A stretch of 64,000 nt of DNA from Rhizobium sp. PDO1-076 (GTDB taxonomy: Bacteria; Pseudomonadota; Alphaproteobacteria; Rhizobiales; Rhizobiaceae), in contig NZ_AHZC01000430.1 of assembly GCF_000247475.1 (NCBI RefSeq), positions 26,097 to 90,096 on the forward strand, given 5' to 3'. The notes beneath the pieces were generated by a model, which was not told the DNA's origin, made no database searches, and saw nothing but the letters and a program-made list of their open reading frames with translations. The position numbers were made by a program, and so were the translations under genes. Position 1 is the stretch's first letter; every line of letters starts with the position of its first letter. Positions 10,523-18,493 of the stretch are shown here, in pieces.

Positions 10523-10952
10523 GTTTCCGGTAAGCCGGTTCAAATACTTGTTTTCCAAGGATGCCCATAACCTGTTGGTTGTGGGTCTTTTGTCTTTTCA
10601 GGCCCTTGACCGTGGGTCGTCCCAAGCCAATCCCCGGTTATTTTACCGCTTGTGGACAGGTGGCAAAAAGCCAATGGCCAGAGTCGCTTATGCCCCGTTG
10701 CGCAGGCGATTCCCGAAGGTCCATCCACAGGCCCGAGACGCAATTGTGGCATTGGGGGCTGGTTCTTGGTTCTGGCGATTATACACTGATTTTAAATGAT
10801 GATTCGAAACGGGCCTACGTAAGTTTCGGACAGGGTGCGTGTTTTATCCTGGGGTCCTTCGGAATCGTTCCAGTGTAGTTTCCGGTTCTGGTGTTTGAGT
10901 TCTTCGGCATGCCGCCGAAAGCCTACATTCATTCCGGTCAAGAAGGTGATGC
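10523..10952. other. 430-bp intergenic region
   Basis: Apart from the terminator at its left end I see no gene. Short open frames here have no family resemblance and no ribosome-binding site. A TATACA box near 10780 could be a -10 element, but no paired -35 is convincing. The right end holds the AAGAAGGTG ribosome-binding site of the ybjN-like gene. Confidence 0.5.
10564..10598 (+). terminator. Rho-independent terminator after the UbiK-like gene
   Basis: CCCATAACC (10564-10572) pairs with GGTTGTGGG (10577-10585, one G-T pair) around a TGTT loop. A TCTTTTGTCTTTT tail follows. It lies 42 bp past the stop codon. Confidence 0.75.
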
Positions 10953-11453
10953 ATGAGCCTCATGGAAATGGAAGTCGAACGCCAGTCCAACCCGGTCGAT
11001 ATGATCGAGTTTGTCGCGGCGACCAATGATTGGTCGTTCGAGCGTTCCGGCGAAGACGAGATCGCGATGACGGTCGAAGGGCGCTGGACCGATTACCATG
11101 TGTCGTTCTCCTGGATGGAAGAGTTCGAGGCGTTGCATCTGGCATCGGCCTTCGACCTGAAGATCCCGGAAAATCGCCTCAACGAGGTGATCAAGCTTCT
11201 CTCCTACATCAACGGACAGGTGCTCATGGGGCATTTCGACCTGTGGCGTAACGAGGACGTGGTCATTTTCCGCCAGTCGCTGCTGCTCGCTGGTGGTGCT
11301 GAGCCGACCAACCGACAGGTCGAAGTGCTCCTCTCGTCGGCGGTGGAGGCCTGCGAGGCCTACTATCAGGCTTTCCAGTTCGTCGTCTGGTCGGGCGTCG
11401 ATGCAAAGACTGCGATGGATGCAGTGCTGTTCGAGACCGTCGGAGAGGCCTGA
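10953..11453 (+). CDS. YbjN domain-containing protein
   Basis: A 166-residue cytoplasmic protein of the YbjN family, which adopts a type III secretion chaperone-like fold and has no defined enzyme activity. Recognisable parts are the WSFERSGEDEIAMTVEGRW strand pattern and the central LLSYINGQVLMGHFDLW motif. It begins a plus-strand operon: proC starts 2 bases after its stop and csaA overlaps proC. The acidic, soluble character and conserved linkage to proC in rhizobia suggest a stress or folding role, but this is inference. Confidence 0.88.
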   Translation: MSLMEMEVERQSNPVDMIEFVAATNDWSFERSGEDEIAMTVEGRWTDYHVSFSWMEEFEALHLASAFDLKIPENRLNEVIKLLSYINGQVLMGHFDLWRNEDVVIFRQSLLLAGGAEPTNRQVEVLLSSAVEACEAYYQAFQFVVWSGVDAKTAMDAVLFETVGEA

Positions 11454-11455
11454 GC

Positions 11456-12274
11456 ATGAGCCAGTCAGCATTCGGGCAGATCGTGCTCGTCGGCGCCGGC
11501 AATATGGGCGGCGCCATGCTGTCCGGATGGCTGAAGAATGGCGTTCCCGGCTCTTCCGTGCTGGTCCTTGATCCGTCGCCGTCAGAGGCCATGCTGACGA
11601 TGATCCGCGATGCGGGTGCAAGCCATTCGGTCAATCCGCCGGATGGTCTCGTTGCCGATATCCTGTTTTTGGCGTTGAAGCCGCAGGTGATGGATGCGGT
11701 CCTACCGAAGCTGACCTCGCTGATGGGCGACAGCACTGCTGTCGTTTCCGTCGCTGCCGGCAAGACGATTGCCTCAATGGAATCTCATCTGGGGGCGGCG
11801 GCGATGGTTCGCGCCATGCCGAATACGCCGGCGATGATCGGTCGTGGCGTGACGGGCGCTTATGCCAATGCTGCCGTCAGCGAAACGCAGCGCGATATCG
11901 TGCATCGTCTGCTGAAGGTTTCCGGCCCGGTCGAATGGGTCGATAGCGAGGATGCGATCAATGCCGTGACCGCGCTTTCGGGCAGTGGGCCGGCCTATGT
12001 GTTTTATCTCGTCGAATGCATGGCAGAGGCAGGCCGCAAAGCCGGACTGCCGGCGGACCTTGCCATGCGTCTCGCGCGGGAAACGGTCGCGGGGGCTGGT
12101 GAACTTCTTCATCAGTCTCCCGACCCCGCTTCCAGACTGCGTCAGAACGTGACTTCGCCGGGCGGCACAACCGCGGCTGCTCTGTCCGTGCTGATGGCGG
12201 ACGAGGGCATGCAACCCTTGTTCGACCAGGCGATCGAAGCTGCGCGCAAGCGGGCCGAGGAACTGGCACAGTGA
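11456..12274 (+). CDS. proC: Pyrroline-5-carboxylate reductase
   Basis: A 272-residue enzyme for the last step of proline synthesis, reducing pyrroline-5-carboxylate with NAD(P)H. The N-terminal Rossmann motif is [11 protein letters not shown]. The family C-terminal signature appears as [14 protein letters not shown], and later as [16 protein letters not shown]. The length is normal. The ATG lies 2 bases beyond the ybjN stop, and its own stop overlaps the GTG of the CsaA-like gene, so the three genes are translationally coupled. Confidence 0.97.
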   Translation: MSQSAFGQIVLVGAGNMGGAMLSGWLKNGVPGSSVLVLDPSPSEAMLTMIRDAGASHSVNPPDGLVADILFLALKPQVMDAVLPKLTSLMGDSTAVVSVAAGKTIASMESHLGAAAMVRAMPNTPAMIGRGVTGAYANAAVSETQRDIVHRLLKVSGPVEWVDSEDAINAVTALSGSGPAYVFYLVECMAEAGRKAGLPADLAMRLARETVAGAGELLHQSPDPASRLRQNVTSPGGTTAAALSVLMADEGMQPLFDQAIEAARKRAEELAQ

Positions 12275-12624
12275 GCGAAAGCAGCTTGAGCGAGATCACC
12301 TTTGCCGATTTCGAGAAGGTCGATATCCGTGTCGGCACGATCATCGAAGTCGAAGACTTCCCCGAAGCGCGCAAGCCGGCCTTCAAGCTGAAGATTGATT
12401 TCGGGTCGGAGATCGGGATCAAGAAATCCTCGGCGCAGATCACGGTGCACTATACGCCGGAAAGCCTGCTCGGTCGTCAGGTGCTGGGGGTGGTCAATTT
12501 CCCGCCGCGCCAGATCGGGCCATTTCGCTCCGAGGTCCTGACGCTTGGCTTTGAGGACGAAGCGGGTGCGATCGTTCTGGCGGCCGTCGAGCGGCCGGTT
12601 GCCAATGGCCGCAAACTGATGTGA
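12271..12624 (+). CDS. CsaA-like tRNA-binding/chaperone protein
   Basis: A 117-residue OB-fold protein of the tRNA-binding domain family (CsaA/EMAP-II type). In Bacillus, CsaA has chaperone and secretion-related activity; related domains bind tRNA. The N-terminal core [20 protein letters not shown] and the C-terminal [19 protein letters not shown] are diagnostic. The GTG start overlaps the proC stop by 4 bases. A terminator with a GCGA tetraloop follows immediately, ending the ybjN-proC-csaA unit. Confidence 0.92.
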   Translation: MSESSLSEITFADFEKVDIRVGTIIEVEDFPEARKPAFKLKIDFGSEIGIKKSSAQITVHYTPESLLGRQVLGVVNFPPRQIGPFRSEVLTLGFEDEAGAIVLAAVERPVANGRKLM

Positions 12625-12626
12625 TC

Positions 12627-12650
12627 AAAGGCCCGCGAGGGCCTTTTCCT
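12627..12650 (+). terminator. Terminator of ybjN-proC-csaA
   Basis: AAAGGCCC (12627-12634) pairs with GGGCCTTT (12639-12646) around a GCGA loop, followed by T-rich sequence. The A-rich 5' side means it may also serve the convergent DUF1349 gene, whose stop is at 12652. Confidence 0.85.
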
Positions 12651-12651
12651 T

Positions 12652-13248
12652 TCAGTGAATGTCCTTGCTGACAGGATCGGTGAGCGAGAAGCCGTGAAAG
12701 CGGACCTTGAAGCCCGCCCGTTTTGGCGAGCATGCGGTGATGCCGACAGAGAGCTGTTCGATGTCGGGCGGAAAATAGGCGAGCCTCGCCATCTGCCAAG
12801 GACCGTCTCCATCCAACTGATACTGGACAAAGAGCGCGTCACCGAGGCGGCTGGCTCTGACGCTGATGGTCTTTGTCGACGGGGGCAGTGCGAAGGCCGA
12901 CCAGTCGGAGCGCCCACGCGTCGTCACGACGGTGCTGAAATGGCACAGGCCGTCCGTGAACTCGATGCCGCATTTCATCCAGTGATCCGCATCATGGCGG
13001 ATCATCAGGCCGGCCTGATCGTAGAGTTCCTCATAGGCACCGGTGAAGCGGGTCTCCGCCGTGAAGTCACCGTGCCTGGATTGATGCAGGACGTGGCCGT
13101 CGTCATGCCGGAAGCCGTAATAGGTCGTCTGCCAGAAGTCACCTTCAAGGCCGGTCTCGATCAGCAGATCGTTGCCCTCGACATGTGCGGATGCCGGAGG
13201 ATTGAGCCATGTCATGGCATTCCATGGTGCGCTGTCGGGCGGGGTCAT
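12652..13248 (-). CDS. DUF1349 domain-containing protein
   Basis: A 198-residue protein of the DUF1349 family, predicted to have a concanavalin-like beta-sandwich of the kind used for carbohydrate binding. Conserved aromatic/acidic patches (MTWLNPP, DFWQTTYYGF, YDQAGLMIRHDADHWMKCGIEF) match the family. There is no signal peptide. It starts 18 bases after the histidine kinase gene with an AAGGAAG site, so it is the last gene of the petP-petR-kinase operon. Its ligand is unknown. Confidence 0.88.
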   Translation of the reverse strand: MTPPDSAPWNAMTWLNPPASAHVEGNDLLIETGLEGDFWQTTYYGFRHDDGHVLHQSRHGDFTAETRFTGAYEELYDQAGLMIRHDADHWMKCGIEFTDGLCHFSTVVTTRGRSDWSAFALPPSTKTISVRASRLGDALFVQYQLDGDGPWQMARLAYFPPDIEQLSVGITACSPKRAGFKVRFHGFSLTDPVSKDIH

Positions 13249-13266
13249 GTCGGCTTCCTTCTCGGC

Positions 13267-14670
13267 TCAGACGGGAATGCGGATCACGGCTCGAAGACCG
13301 CCAAGGGGACTGTCCTCGAGCGTGACATTGCCGCCATGGCTGCGGGCGATGTCACGGGCGATCGCTAATCCGAGACCCGTGCCGGAGGCGTCGAGATTTC
13401 GCGCTTCATCGAGCCGAAAGAACGGCTTGAACACATCGTCGCGCGCAGACTGCGGAATACCTGGACCGTCGTCGTCGAAGATCACCACGAGCCACTTGGC
13501 GGTGTGGCGTGCCTCGATGTTCAGCTTCGTTGCGTAGCGCCTGGCGTTGGAGGCAAGGTTGGTGACCAGGCGCGTGAAGGCATTCGGCCTGACGGCAATC
13601 GCTTCATCGCCTTCGATCGTATAGGTCAGCGTCTTCTTGTGGAGGGCAAAGTCCGTGGCGAGTTTCTCGAACAATTCGCCGAGCCTGATCTGGCCGACGT
13701 CTTCCTCCGCCTCGCCCTTGGCAAAATCGAGATAACCTTCCAGCATGGTCTGCATGTCGTCGACATCCTGATTGAGATTGTCGAGTTCCGGATCGTCGCC
13801 GGCGAGTGCCAGTTGCAGCTTGAAGCGGGTCAGGATGGTGCGCAGATCGTGGCTGACGCCTGACAGCATGGCGGTACGCTGTTCCATCTGCCGCTCGATG
13901 CGTTCGCGCATCAGGATAAACGCCAGACCGGCGCGGCGGACTTCATCGGCGCCGCGCGGACTGAAATCGTCCGGCGGTCGCTGGCCCTTGCCAAAACTCT
14001 CGGCGGCATTGGCCAGCGCCAGGATCGGTCGGATCTGGCCCCTCAGGAACAGGATGGAGATGATGATCAGCACCAGCGACGTGCCGACCATCCAGACAAG
14101 GAAGATATGGGTGTTGGAGGCATAGGCCTCGTTGCGCCGGGCAAAGATCTGCAGGATGCCCTGATCCAGCACGATGCGGATTTCGACGAGGCCGGAATCC
14201 CCTACGGTATCGATCCAGAAGGGCCGGCGGATCTGGCGCTCGATCTGGTCGGACAGGATCTGGTCGAGGATCGAAAAGAAGGGGCGGGGGCGGGCGGGCG
14301 GCAGTTCCGATCCGGGCTCCATCGCGATGGTCAGGTTCAGCCGTTCCTTGGCGATCTGGACCATCTGTCCATAATCCTGCGGGCTCGGATAGGCCTCGAT
14401 CAGGGCGATTACCGCCGATATGTCGCGGGTGACGGCGGAGGAGAGGCGTTCGGTCACCAGCTGCCAATGGCGCTCCATGAAGACGAAGGCAACGACCGTC
14501 TGGAGGATCAGCATCGGCAGGATGATAATCAGCAGCGAGCGGGCGTAGAGACCGGTCGGCAGCCGGTGGCGCAGCCAACGGGCAAGATATCGCAGGCCCG
14601 TTGCCGGACTACGATCCTGATCCCGGCGGATCTGCTCGAAAGGCGTCATCGTCTTCGCGTCCTTGGTCAT
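13267..14670 (-). CDS. Membrane sensor histidine kinase (EnvZ-like), PetR partner
   Basis: A 467-residue inner-membrane sensor kinase. Two membrane helices (about residues 43-65 and 190-210) flank a periplasmic sensor of about 120 residues. Next come a HAMP segment (RGQIRPILALANAAESFG), a dimerisation box with the phospho-acceptor His in SGVSHDLRTILTRFK, and an ATPase domain with N box (LVTNLASNARRY), DDDGPGIP and GTGLGLAIARDIARSHGG. The residue after HDLRT is Ile where Pro is common. It starts 42 bases after the response regulator, its likely partner. The signal is unknown. Confidence 0.93.
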   Translation of the reverse strand: MTKDAKTMTPFEQIRRDQDRSPATGLRYLARWLRHRLPTGLYARSLLIIILPMLILQTVVAFVFMERHWQLVTERLSSAVTRDISAVIALIEAYPSPQDYGQMVQIAKERLNLTIAMEPGSELPPARPRPFFSILDQILSDQIERQIRRPFWIDTVGDSGLVEIRIVLDQGILQIFARRNEAYASNTHIFLVWMVGTSLVLIIISILFLRGQIRPILALANAAESFGKGQRPPDDFSPRGADEVRRAGLAFILMRERIERQMEQRTAMLSGVSHDLRTILTRFKLQLALAGDDPELDNLNQDVDDMQTMLEGYLDFAKGEAEEDVGQIRLGELFEKLATDFALHKKTLTYTIEGDEAIAVRPNAFTRLVTNLASNARRYATKLNIEARHTAKWLVVIFDDDGPGIPQSARDDVFKPFFRLDEARNLDASGTGLGLAIARDIARSHGGNVTLEDSPLGGLRAVIRIPV

Positions 14671-14712
14671 CGCTTCCTTGCCGGCACGTGCCGTTTGCCG
14701 TCGGCGGACCGA

Positions 14713-15414
14713 CTAGTCCATGCTCAGGCGATAGCCGATGCCACGCACGGTTTGCAGCCACAAAGGATTGGCCGGATCATCCTCGATCTTGCGGCGCAGG
14801 CGGTTGATCTGGACGTCGATCGTGCGTTCGCCGACTTCTGCGTCATTGCCGACCAGTTCATGACGCGCAATCGTCTCACCCGCCCGCGTCGCGAAGAGGA
14901 ACATGATCTCCTGCTCGCGGTCGGTCAGGCGGATGGTTTCCGCGCCTTTGCGCAATTCCTTGCGGAGGACGGAGAAGGTATAGGGGCCGAACATGACCTG
15001 CTCAATCTTCGGGGCGTCCGGATTGAGGTTACGCTTGAGGATGTTGTTGATGCGCAGCACCAGTTCGCGCGGATCGAAGGGTTTGGCCAGATAGTCGTCA
15101 GCCCCGGCTTCCAGGCCAGCGATACGCGAATCCGCTTCCGAGCGGGCGGTTAGCAGGATCACCGGGCATTTTTTTGCGTCCGACAGGCTCTGGGTCAGCG
15201 ACAGGCCGGATTCACCCGGCATCATCACGTCCAGCACCAGCAGGTCGAAATTGAGGCCTTCGAGCTTGCGGCGTGCTTCCGCTGCATCTGCGGCCACCGT
15301 CACGCGAAACCCCTTTTCCGTCAGGAACCGATGGAGCAGGTCGCGGATACGGGTATCGTCGTCAACGACGAGAAGATGGGGTGCATCGTCTGAAAGCAGG
15401 ATCTTCTTGGCCAC
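14713..15414 (-). CDS. petR: OmpR-family response regulator, PetR-like
   Basis: A 233-residue response regulator with receiver domain (VVDDDTRIRD acidic pair, phospho-Asp in LLVLDVMMPGE, the conserved Lys in YLAKPFDP) and an OmpR winged helix (RTIDVQINRLRRKIEDDP, TVRGIGYRL). The MarR-OmpR gene pair in this order corresponds to petP-petR of Rhodobacter capsulatus, where PetR affects cytochrome bc1 expression. The symbol is by gene order and family, not proof. GTG start at 15414, one base after the MarR stop. Confidence 0.9.
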   Translation of the reverse strand: MAKKILLSDDAPHLLVVDDDTRIRDLLHRFLTEKGFRVTVAADAAEARRKLEGLNFDLLVLDVMMPGESGLSLTQSLSDAKKCPVILLTARSEADSRIAGLEAGADDYLAKPFDPRELVLRINNILKRNLNPDAPKIEQVMFGPYTFSVLRKELRKGAETIRLTDREQEIMFLFATRAGETIARHELVGNDAEVGERTIDVQINRLRRKIEDDPANPLWLQTVRGIGYRLSMD

Positions 15415-15415
15415 G

Positions 15416-15934
15416 TCAGTCGGCTCCGTCGTCGATATCCGGGTTCACGGCAACTGTCTGTTTCTGCATGCCGTCGAGGAAACGGCGCACCGCCTCACGC
15501 TCGGCGATGGACAGGCCCTGCATGGCATTGGCAATGCGTTGCGATTGCGGCTCCGACAGGGCAAGCGCCAGTTCACGGCCGGCGAGCGTCGGATAGAGGC
15601 GCCGTTGACGGCGATCGGCGGGACCGGCCATCTGGCGGATATAGCCGCTGTCGATCAGTTCCTTCAACACGCGGGCAAGGCTCTGCTTGGTAATCTGCAG
15701 GATCGCCAGCAGGTCGGCCACGGTCATCCCGGGGCGCCGGCTGACGAAATAGACAACCCGGTGATGGGCCCGGCCGTAGCCGAATTTCGACAGGATCGCA
15801 TCGGGATCGGAAACGAAATCGCGATAGGCGAAGAACAGCCTTTCGATCGTTTCGAAATCGATTGCCTTGTCGTCGACCACAGGCAATTCGGGAAGATCCT
15901 TCTTGGCAGCCTTTACCGCAGACTGTCGTACCAC
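15416..15934 (-). CDS. petP: MarR-family regulator, PetP-like
   Basis: A 172-residue winged-helix regulator. The MarR core runs from LSKFGYGRAHHRVVYFVSRR through the recognition helix ITKQSLARVLKELIDSGYI to the wing AGPADRRQRRLYPT. It has a charged N-terminal extension. Its gene precedes the OmpR regulator with a one-base gap, the petP-petR arrangement. The GTG at 15934 is preceded by AAAGGA; an ATG at 15942 is out of frame. Probably the first gene of a four-gene operon ending with DUF1349. Confidence 0.9.
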   Translation of the reverse strand: MVRQSAVKAAKKDLPELPVVDDKAIDFETIERLFFAYRDFVSDPDAILSKFGYGRAHHRVVYFVSRRPGMTVADLLAILQITKQSLARVLKELIDSGYIRQMAGPADRRQRRLYPTLAGRELALALSEPQSQRIANAMQGLSIAEREAVRRFLDGMQKQTVAVNPDIDDGAD

Positions 15935-16304
15935 GCTGTCATTCCTTTCCTTCCGGCCTTTCCCGGCAGATGCGCGGGGCTCTGCCCAGTCGATGCCGGC
16001 TTGCTGTCCGGGATTGCCGCGGCACGATCGTCCGCGTTTGCTCTCCCGCTCGTTCCTGACCGCTCGTTTTGGGCCGGATCACTCAATGCGCATCCATGCC
16101 ACCGGAAACGACACTGTATTCGATTGGCGGCAAACTAAGCGGAAGTGCGGCAAAACTCCAATGATTTTACACGGATCGCACAGCTTGCGAAATAGTCGGA
16201 AACCTCTTGCCGACTTGGTCGTTATGGGCTTCGAGAACGGTCGAACAGGTCCACGTAAGGACATTCGGCTAGGGATACCAGGAATGAGGAAGGGACGGGC
16301 TCTC
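15935..16304. other. 370-bp divergent region between petP and a small membrane ORF
   Basis: This holds the minus-strand petP promoter region and, on the plus strand, a GGAAA-N17-CGTT element (16198-16202 and 16220-16223). That resembles general-stress EcfG sigma promoters (GGAAC-N16/17-CGTT, one mismatch). No other gene is evident. Confidence 0.5.
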
Positions 16305-16466
16305 ATGCTCCACAATGAAATCGAGGAAAGCACATCGGCACGGTCGTTGAAACCGGTGGTGATTGTCGTGGTCGCGGCCAAGTTGATGGTGGCCAGCCTT
16401 CTGGTGGCGCAGGCGACGATGTTGCCGGGATCGCCGGTTTCGAGCGCCTATGGGCTCAACCGCTGA
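16305..16466 (+). CDS. Small hypothetical membrane protein
   Basis: A 53-residue frame with one hydrophobic helix (PVVIVVVAAKLMVASLLVA) and a short polar tail; no family recognised. The N-terminus is acidic (HNEIEE), giving an N-in/C-out or secreted topology. ATG at 16305 has a GAGGAAGGGA purine stretch upstream. An EcfG-like promoter about 75 bp upstream supports expression under stress. It could also be a chance frame, so confidence is moderate. Confidence 0.45.
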   Translation: MLHNEIEESTSARSLKPVVIVVVAAKLMVASLLVAQATMLPGSPVSSAYGLNR

Positions 16467-16529
16467 TTTCCGTCGTCGAACAGTCGTGATATGCGCTTCC
16501 AGTCCCTAGCGTCAAAGGAAGCAGTCCCG

Positions 16530-17174
16530 ATGGGTCAAGTTCAGGCAGGCATTATCCCGGTTACTCCATTCCAACAGAATTGCACCATTCTCTTCGACGA
16601 CGAAACGCGCGAAGGCGTGATTGTCGATCCAGGCGGCGATGTCGATGTCATCATCCAGACGATCGAAGAGAACAAGATCAGCTTGAAGGCGATCTGGCTG
16701 ACCCATGGCCATCTTGATCATGCCGGTGGTGCTGCCGAGCTCAAGGAGCGGCTGGGCCTCACGATCATCGGTCCGCACAAGGACGACCTGCCGTTGCTCG
16801 AGCGGATCGAGACGCAGGCAAGGACCTATAACGTTTCGGGCCTGCGCAATGTGGTGCCCGATCAGTGGCTCGAGGATGGTGACCGGGTATCGTTTGGCGA
16901 TCACGAGTTCGAGGTCTATCACTGCCCGGGCCATGCACCAGGTCATGTCATCTACTTCGATCGCAATCAGAACTTTGCCCATCTTGGCGATGTGCTGTTC
17001 AGCGGCTCGATCGGCCGAACCGATCTGCCGGGAGGCGATCATCAGACCTTGCTGAATTCGATCCGGGACAAGGTCTTTCCGCTGGGCGATGATGTCGGCT
17101 TCATCTGCGGCCATGGTCCGGGCGGGCGCATTGGCGAAGAACGCCGGAATAACCCTTTTTTGCGCGGGCTCTGA
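16530..17174 (+). CDS. MBL-fold metallo-hydrolase (glyoxalase II-like)
   Basis: A 214-residue metallo-beta-lactamase-fold hydrolase of the YcbL/glyoxalase II-like group. The metal ligands are visible as THGHLDHAGG, the His in CPGHAPGH, the Asp in LGDVLFSGSIGRTD and the C-terminal GHGP. It probably acts on thioesters or a related small substrate. ATG at 16530 follows AAAGGAAG; a longer frame to 16491 lacks support. It is a single-gene unit, convergent with the BA14K gene. Confidence 0.92.
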   Translation: MGQVQAGIIPVTPFQQNCTILFDDETREGVIVDPGGDVDVIIQTIEENKISLKAIWLTHGHLDHAGGAAELKERLGLTIIGPHKDDLPLLERIETQARTYNVSGLRNVVPDQWLEDGDRVSFGDHEFEVYHCPGHAPGHVIYFDRNQNFAHLGDVLFSGSIGRTDLPGGDHQTLLNSIRDKVFPLGDDVGFICGHGPGGRIGEERRNNPFLRGL

Positions 17175-17202
17175 TCCAACGGGTCTGTTTCAAGGGTGGA
17201 TG

Positions 17203-17231
17203 GAAAAAAAGCGCCGCAGAAGCGGCGCTTT
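17203..17231 (-). terminator. Terminator of the BA14K gene (minus strand)
   Basis: AAAGCGCCGC (17208-17217) pairs with GCGGCGCTTT (17222-17231) around AGAA. On the minus strand it is followed by a run of seven T, so it terminates the BA14K transcript. It may also stop the convergent MBL gene. Confidence 0.88.
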
Positions 17232-17257
17232 GCAGTTCAGGCTAACGGTCGTTTCGG

Positions 17258-17683
17258 TCAGCCTGCGGTGCAGAAATGCGACATGCCGTCGTAGCCGATA
17301 TAGGTGCCACTGCGCGAATTGAAGCTGCGGTAACGGTTCGAGCAGTAGTCATACCATTCCGGCGTCCATGGCTCGACGCCGTAGCTGACGCGGCGTTCCT
17401 GGTAGACGCTGCGGCGCGGCGGGGGCGGCGGCGGATAATCGTCGACGTAGTATTCCGGTTCGTCATAGACCGGTGCCGGCTCGACATAGACGCGGCGCTG
17501 CGGCTGGCTGGCGATGGCCGAACCGACGATCACGCCGGTTGCAAGGCCCAGAACGCCGAGGGCAACGGCGTCATTGTCCCTGTGGTGACGATAGCGATCC
17601 CGTGCTTCGGCTTGGCTCGATGCCATGATCGGGGTCAAGGTGACGACCGTCGCGAGAAGGGCGTATTTTGCGATTTTCATCAT
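17258..17683 (-). CDS. BA14K family secreted protein
   Basis: A 141-residue protein with a signal peptide (ALLATVVTLTPIMASSQAEA), a glycine-rich hydrophobic segment (VALGVLGLATGVIVGSAIA) and a proline/tyrosine-rich linker (six prolines). It ends in the BA14K motif (PEWYDYCSNRYRSFNSRSGTY then HFC). The BA14K family was named for a Brucella immunoreactive protein and is abundant in Rhizobiales. The two Cys of the motif probably form a disulfide in the periplasm. The gene has its own terminator and stands alone. Confidence 0.9.
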   Translation of the reverse strand: MMKIAKYALLATVVTLTPIMASSQAEARDRYRHHRDNDAVALGVLGLATGVIVGSAIASQPQRRVYVEPAPVYDEPEYYVDDYPPPPPPRRSVYQERRVSYGVEPWTPEWYDYCSNRYRSFNSRSGTYIGYDGMSHFCTAG

Positions 17684-17774
17684 AAGGTCAGTTCCTCATG
17701 CCAAAGCGGCTTTGCTCTTGGTTAACGAGCGATGAGGAGACACTAGGCCCCGCCGGCTGAACGGAAGCTGAACG

Positions 17775-17798
17775 AAAAAACCCGGCAAACCTGCCGGG
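17775..17798 (-). terminator. Terminator of the cold-shock gene
   Basis: CCCGGCA (17781-17787) pairs with TGCCGGG (17792-17798) around AACC. On the minus strand six T follow (17780-17775). Confidence 0.88.
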
Positions 17799-17828
17799 CC
17801 GCGAATGCGAAGCAGGGACCGGATGAAA

Positions 17829-18044
17829 TCAGCCGGATACCTGCAGGTTTACGGCCTTCGGGCCCTTGCCACGGCGATCCGGTTCCGTGTCGAAGCTTAC
17901 CTTCTGGTTTTCGGTCAGGCCCGAAAGCCCAGATGCCTGCACTGCGGAGATATGAACGAAGATGTCCGCGCCACCATTGTCTGGCTTGATGAAGCCAAAG
18001 CCCTTGTCGGTATTGAAGAATTTTACAGTGCCAGTTTCGGCCAT
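17829..18044 (-). CDS. Cold-shock domain protein (CspA family)
   Basis: A 71-residue single-domain nucleic-acid-binding protein. RNP1 (KGFGFIKP) and RNP2 (DIFVHISAV) are both intact, so it should bind single-stranded RNA/DNA and melt structure. An AAAAGGA site lies 9 bases before the ATG. The upstream 450 bp carry several inverted repeats, including a 6-bp hairpin ending just before the ribosome-binding site, which fits leader-mediated control as in other csp genes. Own terminator downstream. Confidence 0.96.
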   Translation of the reverse strand: MAETGTVKFFNTDKGFGFIKPDNGGADIFVHISAVQASGLSGLTENQKVSFDTEPDRRGKGPKAVNLQVSG

Positions 18045-18493
18045 GCGTCAGGTCCTTTTCTCTCTGCCCATATTCGGCGGGGCAGCATTGCAATGTTTCC
18101 CGCGAACGGGTGAGCGACAGGCATTTGTCGATATGTGAGGAAAGGGGCCCTGTTACCGCATGCAACCTTGAGGCCAACGGCTCAAGATTGTCTGCCCGGA
18201 GTTGTTATAGCGTCCCCGGCGCGCATCTGTTTATTAGGTCTTCCCATGCTCGCAAATTTGCCCGAACACGAAAAGAGTGCTTGGTTTATCAGGAATTGGC
18301 AAGCAAAAGTTTTCCGAAGGTTAACGGCGATAGCCCTTGGATATCAAGGGATGTGCCGGTCTCCGGAGGAGGATTTTGGCCGGAATTGGCGTTTCGGCGA
18401 AAATTTGCATCGCGTGCGATGGAGATTTACGGAAATCGAAGTGCGAACACGGTGTTTTTCAGTTGAAATTTTCTGTGTTCGCCTTTTTCGCCT
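18045..18493. promoter_or_regulatory. Long upstream region of the cold-shock gene with inverted repeats
   Basis: 449 bp without a convincing gene. Structures seen: CTGCCC/GGGCAG (18064-18085) next to the ribosome-binding site; CCCG-CGAA-CGGG (18099-18110); CTTGAG-N8-CTCAAG (18167-18186); CCCTTG-N5-CAAGGG (18334-18350). Short plus-strand frames here show no family features. The first two probably lie in the mRNA leader. The other two may be operators or ends of other transcripts. Confidence 0.5.

Noticed and set aside
10482..10878. Overlapping 105-codon frames in the UbiK-YbjN gap
   Set aside because: They run through a terminator hairpin, have no ribosome-binding site and no recognisable protein features.
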